From a virus, in IMG/VR virus record IMGVR_UViG_3300046009_007699, positions 1 to 28,367 of that record: DNA of 28,367 nucleotides; one strand, given 5' to 3'. The position numbers and the translations under genes were made by a program. This document shows positions 1-7,602 of this stretch, piece by piece (within the stretch, counting starts at the first letter, position 1; each line of letters opens with the position of its first letter). Under the pieces are notes generated by a model, which worked only from the letters and a program-made list of their open reading frames with translations, ran no database searches and had not been told where the DNA came from.

Positions 1-1
1 A

Positions 2-49
2 GCAGGTGACGAAGCAGGTGAAGTTGATCTGGGCAGAGCAAAACGCTGA
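2..49 (+). CDS. C-terminal tail of an upstream gene (partial)
   Basis: An open frame enters from the left edge and stops with TGA at 47-49. The 15 visible residues are rich in Gly, Asp and Glu and end in a basic GRAKR. The stop lies 12 bases before the GTG of the next gene, which is typical of this tightly packed genome. A second frame is also open to a TAG at 51-53, but its composition looks less protein-like. Nothing can be said about function from so few residues. Confidence 0.35.
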   Translation, partial: AGDEAGEVDLGRAKR

Positions 50-61
50 TTAGGAGCAGCG

Positions 62-394
62 GTGCTCATTAAAGAAGTTCAAGAAATTGAAGTCAATTTG
101 CCAAAGATAATTGCTTTGGCAAATTTTCTCATTGGTCGCGCTGAAGATACCGGCGCACAAAAACGTATTGGTGCCAAAGCTTTCTTGGAACTTTGTCAAC
201 ACATGGGCATTGGTATAACTCAAGACACATTAGTAAATCTTGCACAGCAAGGCAAACTAAGTCAAGTCATAGCCAATGTCACTCCCAAAGAAGTTATTTT
301 CAAAGGTGCTGATGACACTGCCGGCGAAACTCAACCCAGTCCAGAACAAAATCAAGCCATAGTAGCACAAATGGCCAAACGTGCTATGAAATAA
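62..394 (+). CDS. Conserved-looking small phage protein, unknown function
   Basis: The frame encodes 110 residues and starts with GTG. A GGAGCAGC stretch just upstream is a weak ribosome binding site. The sequence looks mostly alpha-helical: an N-terminal amphipathic stretch (about 1-30) with a KIIALANFLIGRAEDTGA segment, then a helical core, then a Gln/Pro-rich C-terminal tail (about 85-110). No catalytic or metal-binding motif is visible and there is no signal peptide. It is the last gene before the strong promoter of iscU and probably ends the transcription unit entering from the left. I do not recognise the family. It could be a small structural or assembly protein, but that is only a guess from the phage context. 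Confidence 0.65.
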   Translation: MLIKEVQEIEVNLPKIIALANFLIGRAEDTGAQKRIGAKAFLELCQHMGIGITQDTLVNLAQQGKLSQVIANVTPKEVIFKGADDTAGETQPSPEQNQAIVAQMAKRAMK

Positions 395-402
395 AAATCA
401 GG

Positions 403-431
403 TTGACGCTTGATGGTTGCTGTTGTATAAT
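403..431 (+). promoter_or_regulatory. Sigma-70-type promoter for iscU
   Basis: TTGACG (403-408) and a perfect TATAAT (426-431) are separated by exactly 17 bases, immediately upstream of iscU. Transcription would begin near 438, giving a leader of about 19 bases that contains the AAAGGAG ribosome binding site (444-450). The promoter occupies almost all of the 62-base gap between the two genes, so iscU (and the co-oriented methyltransferase) is probably expressed by unmodified host RNA polymerase. Confidence 0.8.
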
Positions 432-456
432 CTAGGTAAGGAAAAAGGAGATAGAT

Positions 457-837
457 ATGGCTTATTCAGGTCAAGTCTTAGATCATTATGAGAATCCAAG
501 AAATGTTGGAAAGCTTGATAAAGACGATCCCTCAGTAGGCACCGGACTTGTGGGTGCTCCGGCCTGCGGAGATGTACTACAGTTACAAATCAAAGTTGAA
601 GATGACATTATCACAGATGCCAAATTTAAGACATATGGTTGCGGTTCGGCGATCGCAAGTTCGTCGCTGGTCACTACTTGGCTTAAAGGAAAGAGTCTTG
701 ATGAGGCGAATTCAATTAAGAACTCGGACATTGCGGAAGAACTCGCGTTACCTCCGGTTAAAATCCATTGTAGTATTTTAGCTGAAGATGCAATCAAAGC
801 GGCCTTGGCTGACTACTGGGCAAAACATGCCAATTAA
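457..837 (+). CDS. iscU: IscU-type iron-sulfur cluster scaffold protein
   Basis: IscU is the scaffold on which 2Fe-2S clusters are built from IscS-derived sulfur before transfer to apo-proteins. The 126 residues match the normal family length (about 128). All hallmark residues are present: Cys37 and Asp39 in PACGD, Cys62 in YGCGS, Cys105 in KIHCS, and the LPPVK motif at 98-102 that the HscA chaperone recognises. The start follows a good AAAGGAG site with a 6-base spacer and lies behind a near-consensus promoter. No iscS, hscA or hscB is visible here, so the protein presumably plugs into host machinery. It overlaps the start of the downstream methyltransferase by 11 bases. An intact scaffold in a phage is unusual; together with the IscA-like gene at 2193 it suggests a deliberate iron-sulfur function. 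Confidence 0.95.
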   Translation: MAYSGQVLDHYENPRNVGKLDKDDPSVGTGLVGAPACGDVLQLQIKVEDDIITDAKFKTYGCGSAIASSSLVTTWLKGKSLDEANSIKNSDIAEELALPPVKIHCSILAEDAIKAALADYWAKHAN

Positions 838-1459
838 TGCAAACACGCTGAGTATTGATCTGTTTCACAAAGCTGAAGTATACGCTGGCAAAGGAGACAA
901 GTTACGCAAGAAACATTTGTGCAGTGCTTATGATCAAAGCACAGTCAACGGATTAACATTAGAGTTTGGCGTATTTCAGGGCTTTACTTTGAATGCATTG
1001 GCAAGATACATTGCTCCTGAGAAAATTTATGGATTCGACAGTTTTCAAGGTTTACCAGAAGATTGGAACTTAACTGACAGCAGCGGCCTAAGCAAAGGTT
1101 TTTTTCAGCTAGATAATTTGCCTGCAACAGCATCTAATGCGGAACTAGTGGTTGGTTGGTTTGAACAAACGCTGCCGGATTTTTTAAATCAACACTCTGA
1201 GCCCGTGCGCTGTTTGCATATTGATGCAGATCTTTATTCAAGTACCATTTATGTTTTACGAACTTTAAATGATAAAATAGTCCCAGGCACTGTGATAGTT
1301 TTTGATGAATTATATAACTGGGACAATCCTGCTGAGTACACCAATTGGCACCAGGGTGAATTTCAAGCTTTAAAAGATTGGATGCAAGAATTCAATCGCA
1401 CCATTGATATTCTATGGCGTACAGATTGTTTTCATGCTTCGGTTGTTGTGCGTAGTTGA
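827..1459 (+). CDS. TylF/MycF-family SAM-dependent O-methyltransferase
   Basis: Class I SAM-dependent methyltransferase of the macrocin-O-methyltransferase (TylF) type, 210 residues. Visible motifs are the SAM-binding LEFGVFQGFTLNALA, the IYGFDSFQGLPE segment with the acidic ribose-binding residue, LHIDADLYSSTIYVL, and GTVIVFDELYNW with metal-ligand-type acidic residues. I chose ATG 827, which overlaps the end of iscU, over an upstream ATG at 788 because the extra 13 residues lie inside iscU coding sequence and do not resemble the family. These enzymes methylate sugar hydroxyls, so the likely target is a surface or modified sugar, but the substrate cannot be read from the sequence. Its 3' end overlaps the reverse-strand desaturase gene by 28 bases. 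Confidence 0.85.
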   Translation: MPINANTLSIDLFHKAEVYAGKGDKLRKKHLCSAYDQSTVNGLTLEFGVFQGFTLNALARYIAPEKIYGFDSFQGLPEDWNLTDSSGLSKGFFQLDNLPATASNAELVVGWFEQTLPDFLNQHSEPVRCLHIDADLYSSTIYVLRTLNDKIVPGTVIVFDELYNWDNPAEYTNWHQGEFQALKDWMQEFNRTIDILWRTDCFHASVVVRS

Positions 1460-2148
1460 GCCAGCTTCAAAAAGCAAAGTATCTGTATCCACGCATAACC
1501 TATATCAAATTCCCACCATTTCATAGATAGCCTTGGGTTACCAGGCGATAGATGATGATTATTATGAAGCTCTTCGCCACCAATCCAAATACCAAGAGGA
1601 AAAATATTTCTGGAACTATCCCTAGTTTCTCCATTTCTATACCCCCACCAGTGTGCTAACCCATTTATAACGCCTGCTGCCCAGAACGGAATCCATAACA
1701 TTTGTATGCCCCATATTATGGCGCCCATCCAGCCAAAGAGTGCGATGTTGAACAAAAAGAGAATGCCAATGCCAAGTCGGCTGTGAGGCGTGTATAGGCG
1801 GCGCTCGATCCAATCATCAGGAGTGCCAACACCGTAAATACGCACCATTTCTGTATCTTTACTGGCAGCATGGTATAGTAGGGCTCCTCCAAATAACACA
1901 CGCCACAGTCCCACTTGCTTTGGGCTGTGTGGATCGTCCGGCTGTTCACAGAATCTATGATGTTTTCTGTGTATTGCTACCCACTGTTGAGTGATCATTC
2001 CTGTGGTTAACCACAACCAAAAACGCATAAAGTGGCTTATTACTGGATTAAACTCCACCCCACGATGTGCCTGACTACGATGTAAATATAGAGTCACGCA
2101 CAAAATGGTTAAGTGTGTGCAGAGCAGCAAATAAATTAAAATTGACAT
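1432..2148 (-). CDS. Membrane fatty acid desaturase (acyl-CoA/acyl-lipid type)
   Basis: Integral-membrane di-iron desaturase that introduces a double bond into fatty acyl chains. The three histidine boxes are intact: HRSQAH (His23-His28), HRKHH (60-64) and HNNHH (195-199). A further His sits in GLAHWWGY. Hydrophobic segments are seen at about 2-22, 38-55 and 125-165. At 238 residues it is shorter than most bacterial desaturases but keeps the whole catalytic core. The gene is alone on the reverse strand between two forward genes, with a 28-base antisense overlap at its 3' end and 44 bases to the divergent iscA. It probably alters host membrane fluidity or lipid composition during infection (inference). 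The electron donor would have to come from the host. Confidence 0.88.
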   Translation of the reverse strand: MSILIYLLLCTHLTILCVTLYLHRSQAHRGVEFNPVISHFMRFWLWLTTGMITQQWVAIHRKHHRFCEQPDDPHSPKQVGLWRVLFGGALLYHAASKDTEMVRIYGVGTPDDWIERRLYTPHSRLGIGILFLFNIALFGWMGAIIWGIQMLWIPFWAAGVINGLAHWWGYRNGETRDSSRNIFPLGIWIGGEELHNNHHLSPGNPRLSMKWWEFDIGYAWIQILCFLKLAQLRTTTEA

Positions 2149-2158
2149 AAAATATTTA

Positions 2159-2187
2159 TTGACTGCAAGCTATCTTTATAATATAAT
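2159..2187 (+). promoter_or_regulatory. Sigma-70-type promoter for iscA, possibly leaderless
   Basis: TTGACT (2159-2164) is followed by a 17-base spacer and TATAAT (2182-2187). An overlapping TATAAT lies at 2177-2182 but has a poor 12-base spacing. The -10 box ends only 5 bases before the ATG at 2193, so transcription from this promoter would start at or just after the start codon. Either the iscA message is leaderless or translation uses a transcript from further upstream. There is no Shine-Dalgarno sequence before the ATG, which fits the leaderless reading. Confidence 0.6.
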
Positions 2188-2192
2188 ACAAC

Positions 2193-2519
2193 ATGATTAA
2201 TCTTACCGAAACAGCAGCCAAAAGAGTATTAAAAAAACTACAACAACGTGGTCGAGGCGCGGGAATAATGATTGGGGTGCGTACCACAGGATGTTCTGGG
2301 CTGGCCTATAAACTTGAATACGTTGACGCTCCTCCGGCCACAACAGATTGGCTCAAATACGAAAGCAATGGAGTCACAGTTTGGGTAAATGGCAAAGATC
2401 ATCCTTATGTTAATGGATTGACCATGGACTATCGCCGCCAAGGACTAAATGAAGGATTTGAATTTGTTAATCCCAATGAGCGAGATCGCTGCGGCTGCGG
2501 AGAAAGTTTTAGGGTATAA
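2193..2519 (+). CDS. iscA: A-type iron-sulfur cluster carrier (IscA/ErpA/HesB family)
   Basis: A-type carriers accept 2Fe-2S or 4Fe-4S clusters from IscU or SufB and deliver them to apo-enzymes. The 108-residue protein has the family length and all three ligands: Cys34 in TTGCSG, and Cys100 and Cys102 in the C-terminal CGCGESF. The first part (LTETAAKRV) is the usual helical start. It could equally be called ErpA or SufA; the subfamily cannot be fixed by eye. The start has no Shine-Dalgarno sequence and sits 5 bases after a TATAAT box. The stop codon directly abuts the ATG of the exonuclease gene (2520), so the two are probably co-transcribed and translationally coupled. Separated from iscU only by the methyltransferase and the inverted desaturase. 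Confidence 0.93.
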   Translation: MINLTETAAKRVLKKLQQRGRGAGIMIGVRTTGCSGLAYKLEYVDAPPATTDWLKYESNGVTVWVNGKDHPYVNGLTMDYRRQGLNEGFEFVNPNERDRCGCGESFRV

Positions 2520-3233
2520 ATGATAGTACAAAAATACAATTATGCTCCGTTGAGCAGAACCACTGTGGATGGCAAACGACATTATTGTTTGCCTGATGGT
2601 CGCAACGTTCCCAGTGTCACAACTATTTTAGATCGCACCAAGCCTGAACAAGCCCGGCAAGCCTTGCAACAGTGGCGCGATCGTGTTGGGCATGAACGAG
2701 CACAACAGATCACCACAGAAGCTGCCAATCGTGGCACCAGGATGCACACCTATCTTGAACGCTACATCAAGACCAATGACATAGGTGATTTCCCCTCCAA
2801 TCCATTTGCTCAGCCTAGTTGGTTCATGGCAGCCGAAGTCATATTAAAAGGACTGGACCATGTAGACGAGGTCTGGGGAGTGGAAGTGCCTGTGTATTAT
2901 TCTGGGCTGTATGCAGGCACCACTGACTGTGTGGGCATGTGGAAAGGTCGCCCTGCTATCATGGATTTCAAGCAGACCAACAAACCCAAAAAGCGAGAAT
3001 GGATTGGCGACTATTTTTTACAACTTGCTGCCTATGCTGCTGCTCACGATGAAACGCATGGAACGCAAATCAATGACGGGGTGATTTTAATGGCTTGTCA
3101 GCCCGCTGAACTGCCCAACGGTGACGGGTATGCTACCCCGGAATATCTTGAATTTGAAGTGTCAGGTGATGAATTTGAATATTGGAGCAGTGAATGGCGC
3201 AAGCGTGTTGAGCTCTACTACTTGATCAGCTAA
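2520..3233 (+). CDS. PD-(D/E)XK nuclease (RecB/Cas4-like phage exonuclease)
   Basis: 237-residue nuclease of the PD-(D/E)XK fold. The core motifs are a GTTD segment (Asp136), the DFK motif (Asp149 and Lys151) and the downstream QLAAYA motif (Gln168) typical of RecB/Cas4-like exonucleases. A helical N-terminal half (about 35-85) contains NRGTRMH, which corresponds to the conserved GxxxH region of this family. There is no C-terminal cysteine cluster, so unlike Cas4/AddB it probably does not carry an iron-sulfur cluster despite its iscA neighbour. The likely role is DNA processing in phage recombination or replication. Its start directly follows the iscA stop; 26 bases later the tail spike gene begins, an abrupt change from DNA metabolism to virion genes. 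Confidence 0.82.
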   Translation: MIVQKYNYAPLSRTTVDGKRHYCLPDGRNVPSVTTILDRTKPEQARQALQQWRDRVGHERAQQITTEAANRGTRMHTYLERYIKTNDIGDFPSNPFAQPSWFMAAEVILKGLDHVDEVWGVEVPVYYSGLYAGTTDCVGMWKGRPAIMDFKQTNKPKKREWIGDYFLQLAAYAAAHDETHGTQINDGVILMACQPAELPNGDGYATPEYLEFEVSGDEFEYWSSEWRKRVELYYLIS

Positions 3234-3259
3234 ATACCTAATAGCAAAGGATCAGACAC

Positions 3260-4846
3260 GTGGCAATTGTACAAATTTCAAGAATTCAACAGCGCAAAGG
3301 ACTGCAAACTGATTTGCCCCAACTCGCAGGCGGCGAACTTGGTTGGAGCGTGGATACTAGACAGCTCTATATTGGCAATGGCACTCTTCAAGAAGGCGCA
3401 CCAGTAGTTGGCAACACTCAGATCCTCACTGAATTCACAAATATTTTAGAAATTTCATCTGGTTATACCTATCAAGGTGCCGCAGCTGGATACACAGTAC
3501 AAACCGGTTCCACACCTGGCAGTCCTGTTGTACAAAGTTTGCAGTCAAGACTGGACAACTTTGCTATTGTTACAGAATTTGGCGCAGTGGGTGATGGGGT
3601 GACTGACAATACCGAGGCAATCAATCGTGCATTGTTTCAATTGTTTTGTAGACAGACCAACGTTCAAGTACGTAGAGGTTTGTTTTTCCCAGCCGGTGTA
3701 TATTTGATTTCTGAAACTATTTTGATCCCGCCGTTTTGTACATTGTACGGCGAAGGTCCACAAAGCTCTATTATCAAACTTGACATCGCCAGTGACATCA
3801 GTACATTGAATAGTTTTGTGGCTAGAACCGCGGACAGTTTACAGCAATATGGTGTAAACATTGGCAACAACGGAGCTTTTGTACCACAGCAAATCACAAT
3901 TGAAAACATGGGTTTCGCCAGCTTTCAAGAAACAGATATATTTTTAGTTGATCAGGCCGATAACGTAAGTTTTAATAATGTTAGTTTCACTGGACCACTG
4001 AGTAGCACAGCTATCAGTAATCCCAGTACCGCAGGCGACCTCGCTGGTGTGAGATTCAACAGCACAGCCAGTTTTATTTCATCTGATATCACATTCAATG
4101 AATGCCAATTTACCAATGCCACATACGGTATAAACACCGATGAAGTTGTAAACAGTTTTAGAGTAACCAACAGCACGTTTGATACATTGTTACAAGGTGT
4201 GGTATTGACCAACAACCCTTATGGTTGTTCAATACTTCAGAGTACCTTTAACAATATCTATAATGAAGGTGTGGCATTTTATGGAACCTGTGCCAATAAC
4301 ATGACCGGGTACAATACCTTCTACGACGTTGGCAATCACTTTGGTGGGGTATCAGGTACACCATTTACTTCTGTGATAGTGTTCACCAGCGGCAACAACG
4401 TAAGCCTGGCAGACATGTTCAAAAGAAGCGATGGCGCATCGCAGACCTATCCGCGTATCAATATCAACAACCAGGCCAGTATTGCCATTGACAATGGCAG
4501 TAGGCTGTTGCTGGGCACACAAACTCTTAATGCAGGAGTAAGTGCGATAGTAAACAACAATGCCAGCGCAGTTACACTGTTTACTTTACAGACCACTGTG
4601 GCAAGAGCCTTTGATGTGAATTATTCTGTGCTACGAGGAATTCATTTACGTAAAGGCACGTTGACTGTGGCAGCAGACATCAGTGGTGGTACCAGTGTAC
4701 AATATTCAGATGATTTTGTTGAACAAGGTACCACTGGATTCACTTTCACAGTTACTGAAACCGCTGGTGTTGTCACAATTGCATACAACACAACCAACAC
4801 CGGTACTGCCGGCACAATTCGTTATAATCTAGAATATTTTAATTGA
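3260..4846 (+). CDS. Tail spike/fibre with right-handed beta-helix (pectate-lyase-like) domain
   Basis: 528-residue virion protein. The N-terminus (about 5-50) has the RIQQRKG...LPQLAGGELGWSVDTRQLYIGNG pattern of phage tail-fibre/Mtd-like N-terminal modules (quoted in part). From about 105 the EFGAVGDGVTDNTEAINRAL segment begins a pectate-lyase-3-type parallel beta-helix, followed by many short Asn/Ser/Thr/Gly-rich beta-strand turns to about 380. The C-terminal part (about 390-528) is beta-rich and repeat-like, fitting a trimeric receptor-binding tip. It starts with GTG behind AAAGG (3246-3250). Beta-helix spikes often bind or cleave surface polysaccharide, but depolymerase activity cannot be confirmed here because active-site residues are not conserved between such proteins. 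Confidence 0.85.
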   Translation: MAIVQISRIQQRKGLQTDLPQLAGGELGWSVDTRQLYIGNGTLQEGAPVVGNTQILTEFTNILEISSGYTYQGAAAGYTVQTGSTPGSPVVQSLQSRLDNFAIVTEFGAVGDGVTDNTEAINRALFQLFCRQTNVQVRRGLFFPAGVYLISETILIPPFCTLYGEGPQSSIIKLDIASDISTLNSFVARTADSLQQYGVNIGNNGAFVPQQITIENMGFASFQETDIFLVDQADNVSFNNVSFTGPLSSTAISNPSTAGDLAGVRFNSTASFISSDITFNECQFTNATYGINTDEVVNSFRVTNSTFDTLLQGVVLTNNPYGCSILQSTFNNIYNEGVAFYGTCANNMTGYNTFYDVGNHFGGVSGTPFTSVIVFTSGNNVSLADMFKRSDGASQTYPRININNQASIAIDNGSRLLLGTQTLNAGVSAIVNNNASAVTLFTLQTTVARAFDVNYSVLRGIHLRKGTLTVAADISGGTSVQYSDDFVEQGTTGFTFTVTETAGVVTIAYNTTNTGTAGTIRYNLEYFN

Positions 4847-5271
4847 TGTGGCCAAAAACTTTCCAGGACAGGTTACGGTCCTGGGTAGATCTACGTGCAG
4901 TTGTCAGCCAAGAGACACTGCCTGTTGCACTTGAAAAAATCAATCAGTTTTGGTTAGCCGCACCGTGGCAACCTTACTATTTGCATTGGGATGATTTTGA
5001 AACTTGGCCCGATGCATGGCAATTACTGGATGACAACATCTTTTGTGATGTTGCACGAGGGCTAGGTATGTGTTATACTTTGTCTATGATTGCCCACTGT
5101 GACATCACAGATTTTGAGTACATAGATACCCAAAACGCTAATTTAGTCCTGGTCAACTCGGGAAAATATATATTGAATTGTTCTACAGGTAACATTGTAA
5201 ATAACAACCTCGAATATGGAAAAGTCCGTCATCGTTTATTACAAAACGATATACAACAAAAAATAAAGTAA
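4846..5271 (+). CDS. Uncharacterised phage protein, Trp-rich
   Basis: 141 residues starting at ATG 4846, which overlaps the tail spike stop (TGATG); a TTG one codon upstream is less likely. The protein is rich in Trp (WPKTF, RSWVDL, APWQPYYLHWDDFETWPDAWQ in part) and has an IFCDVARGLGMCYTL segment around 66-80 with two Cys. The pattern of a Cys followed by later His and Asp is faintly reminiscent of cysteine-protease or transglutaminase folds, but I would not assign it. It lies 3 bases before nrdA and carries a possible internal nrd promoter. Could be a tail-associated protein co-transcribed with the spike, or an nrd-linked protein; undecided. Confidence 0.75.
   Translation: MWPKTFQDRLRSWVDLRAVVSQETLPVALEKINQFWLAAPWQPYYLHWDDFETWPDAWQLLDDNIFCDVARGLGMCYTLSMIAHCDITDFEYIDTQNANLVLVNSGKYILNCSTGNIVNNNLEYGKVRHRLLQNDIQQKIK
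5051..5079 (+). promoter_or_regulatory. Candidate internal promoter for the nrd-aceA operon
   Basis: TTGCAC (5051-5056) and TATACT (5074-5079) are spaced by 17 bases, and TG one base before the -10 (5071-5072) makes it an extended -10 element. It lies inside the preceding gene, about 190 bases before the nrdA start. It fits the exact 17-base spacing of the other strong promoters in this window, but being within coding sequence it is less certain. Confidence 0.4.
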
Positions 5272-5274
5272 AAT

Positions 5275-7593
5275 ATGGCAATAATAACAGTGGTCAAGCG
5301 TGACGGAACCAACGTTCCGTTAGATATTACAAAATGGCAAGCACAGGTAGCAAAAGTTTGTGCTGGCATTGCTGACGTAAGTCAAAGCATGATTGAAATC
5401 AAAGCTCAATTGCACTTCTATGATGGTATTCATACCCAAGAAATCGATGCAGTGACTCTACGTGCAATCGTTGATTTGATTGACGTTGAAAGCAACCCAG
5501 ACATTGGACATACAAACTATCAGTATGTGGCTGGCAAACTTAGATTGAGCATGTTGCGTAAAGATGTTTATGGCGAATACGCTCCTCCGCATCTATACGA
5601 GATTGTGAAACGCAACATAGCAGTGGGGTTGTACACTCCAGAACTACTGCAATGGTACAGCGAAGATGACTGGAATCGCATGAATGACATGATTGATCAT
5701 TCCAAGGATGAACAGTACAGCTACGCCGCTATTGAACAACTGATTGAAAAATATCTTGTTAAAAATCGAGCCACAAAGGAAATTTATGAAACTCCCCAAG
5801 TTCGGTACATGGTGGCTGCGGCTACTGTGTTCCACAGAGAAGAACCTAATACAGCTAGAATGCGCTATATCAAAGAATACTATACGGCGGCTTCGGATGG
5901 TCTTTTTACTCTGGCTACCCCAGTGCTTGCTGGTCTTGGGACTCCTACTAAACAATTCAGCAGTTGTGTGCTCATCCGTTCTGACGATGATTTGGATAGC
6001 ATTTTCGCTTCCGGCGAAATGATGGCCAAGTATGCCAGCAAACGTGCAGGCATTGGTTTAGAGATTGGCCGACTGCGCCCACTAGGCAGTCCTATCCGAG
6101 GTGGTGAAATCATGCACACTGGCATGATCCCATTCTTAAAGAAATGGTTTGGTGATTTAAGAAGTTGTTCACAAGGAGGTATACGCAATGCTAGTGCTAC
6201 GATTTTCTATCCCATATGGCACTATCAGTTTGATGATCTCATTGTTCTCAAAAACAATCAAGGTACCGAGGAGACTAGAGTACGGCACATGGATTACGGA
6301 GTTGTGCTGTCAGCTTTCTTTTGGCGGAGATTCAAAAACAAAGAAAATATTACCTTCTTTGACCCTAACAGTGTGCCCGACCTATATGAGGCATTCTATA
6401 GAGACACTGAGCTTTTTGAAGAGCTTTATGTCAAATATGAAGCTAGGACTGACATCAGGAAGAAAACTATATCTGCTGAAGAAGTCTTCAAATCAGGTAT
6501 ACTTAAGGAGCGAACAGATACTGGTCGTATCTATCTAGTGTTCATTGACAATGTGATGAATCAAGGACCGTTTGATCCTGAGTACCACACCATTTATCAA
6601 AGTAATCTTTGCTGTGAAATACTGTTACCTACAAAACCTTTTAAACGACTTGACGATGCTGAAGGAAGAATCGCCCTTTGCACTCTTGGTAGTATCAACT
6701 GGGGTGCGTTCCGTAATCCTGAGGACATGCGTCGTGCTTGCCGCATTCTTCAAAGATCACTGTGTAACATTCTTGACTATCAAGACTTCCTCTCGATTCA
6801 GAGCAAACTATCAAATGAAGAAATCCAGCCGCTGGGCATTGGCGTTACTAACCTTGCTTATTGGCATGCCAAGCGTGGTTTAAAATACGGAGACGACGAT
6901 GCATTGTCAGAAGTAAAAACTTGGATAGAGCACCAGGCCTATTATCTCACCGAAGCCACTGTTGAACTTGCCAAAGAACGTGGTCGCTGTGTGGACAGTG
7001 ATCGCACTTGGTATGGAAAAGGCGTGTTTCCCTGGGAGCGTCGAGCTGCAGGAGTCAATGAACTCACTGACTTCTCACCAGAACTAAACTGGGAGTCTCT
7101 GCGTGAACAAATGCTACAGCATGGTGTACGCAATGCCACGCTAATGGCCATTGCTCCAGTTGAATCAAGTTCAGTGGTTATTAACTCAACCAATGGCATT
7201 GAAATGCCCATGAGTTTGATCAGTGTCAAAGAAAGCAAAGCAGGGTCGTTTACACAGGTAGTACCAGATTATCATAGACTAAAAAACCGTTATCAATTGA
7301 TGTGGGATCAAACCGATTGCGTGGGATACATAAAGACTGCGGCAGTATTATCTGCTTATGTAGACCAAAGCATCAGTACCAATACATTCTACAATCCGGC
7401 ACACTTTGCAGATCGCAAGGTTCCTACAACTTTGATAGCAAAAAATTTAATGATGGCACATTACTGGGGCGTCAAGACTTTTTATTACAGTTTGATCAAT
7501 AAAACCGGAGTCAAAGTCAAAGACGAAATCGTTGAGCTTGCAGCCTCTGAAGAAATTTTAGACGAAGAAGATTGCGAAGCTTGTAAACTTTAA
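5275..7593 (+). CDS. nrdA: Class Ia ribonucleotide reductase, large (alpha) subunit
   Basis: Reduces ribonucleoside diphosphates to deoxyribonucleotides with NrdB, feeding phage DNA synthesis. The 772 residues contain an N-terminal ATP-cone (about 3-95, starting VVKRDGT), so activity should be controlled by ATP/dATP. Catalytic residues are visible: redox pair Cys231 (FSSCVLI) and Cys469 (ALCTLGS); Asn444, Cys446 and Glu448 in SNLCCEI; the radical-transfer tyrosines Tyr737-Tyr738 (FYYS). The C-terminal CEAC (Cys767, Cys770) is the flexible thiol pair that thioredoxin or glutaredoxin recharges. The frame is complete. It has little Shine-Dalgarno sequence and starts 3 bases after the upstream stop, so is probably coupled. 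Its own TAA overlaps the AAGGAA ribosome binding site of the isocitrate lyase gene. Confidence 0.97.
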   Translation: MAIITVVKRDGTNVPLDITKWQAQVAKVCAGIADVSQSMIEIKAQLHFYDGIHTQEIDAVTLRAIVDLIDVESNPDIGHTNYQYVAGKLRLSMLRKDVYGEYAPPHLYEIVKRNIAVGLYTPELLQWYSEDDWNRMNDMIDHSKDEQYSYAAIEQLIEKYLVKNRATKEIYETPQVRYMVAAATVFHREEPNTARMRYIKEYYTAASDGLFTLATPVLAGLGTPTKQFSSCVLIRSDDDLDSIFASGEMMAKYASKRAGIGLEIGRLRPLGSPIRGGEIMHTGMIPFLKKWFGDLRSCSQGGIRNASATIFYPIWHYQFDDLIVLKNNQGTEETRVRHMDYGVVLSAFFWRRFKNKENITFFDPNSVPDLYEAFYRDTELFEELYVKYEARTDIRKKTISAEEVFKSGILKERTDTGRIYLVFIDNVMNQGPFDPEYHTIYQSNLCCEILLPTKPFKRLDDAEGRIALCTLGSINWGAFRNPEDMRRACRILQRSLCNILDYQDFLSIQSKLSNEEIQPLGIGVTNLAYWHAKRGLKYGDDDALSEVKTWIEHQAYYLTEATVELAKERGRCVDSDRTWYGKGVFPWERRAAGVNELTDFSPELNWESLREQMLQHGVRNATLMAIAPVESSSVVINSTNGIEMPMSLISVKESKAGSFTQVVPDYHRLKNRYQLMWDQTDCVGYIKTAAVLSAYVDQSISTNTFYNPAHFADRKVPTTLIAKNLMMAHYWGVKTFYYSLINKTGVKVKDEIVELAASEEILDEEDCEACKL

Positions 7594-7602
7594 GGAAAAT
7601 TT

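Noticed and set aside
486-797. Antisense frame of 103 codons across iscU
   Set aside because: It is the mirror of a conserved gene, with no ribosome binding site and no recognisable protein features. The same applies to the other long shadow frames inside nrdA, the ligase, ClpX, UvsE and the tail spike.
788-826. Upstream ATG for the methyltransferase
   Set aside because: It would add 13 residues encoded inside iscU, with no family resemblance; ATG 827 gives the usual overlap and length.
2520-3233. Iron-sulfur cluster in the Cas4-like exonuclease, linking it to iscA
   Set aside because: No C-terminal three-cysteine cluster is present; its cysteines are scattered.
4800-4828. TATAAT at 4823-4828 as a promoter for the 4846 gene
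   Set aside because: No -35 hexamer at 16-18 bases; the spacing positions read CCGGTA or similar.
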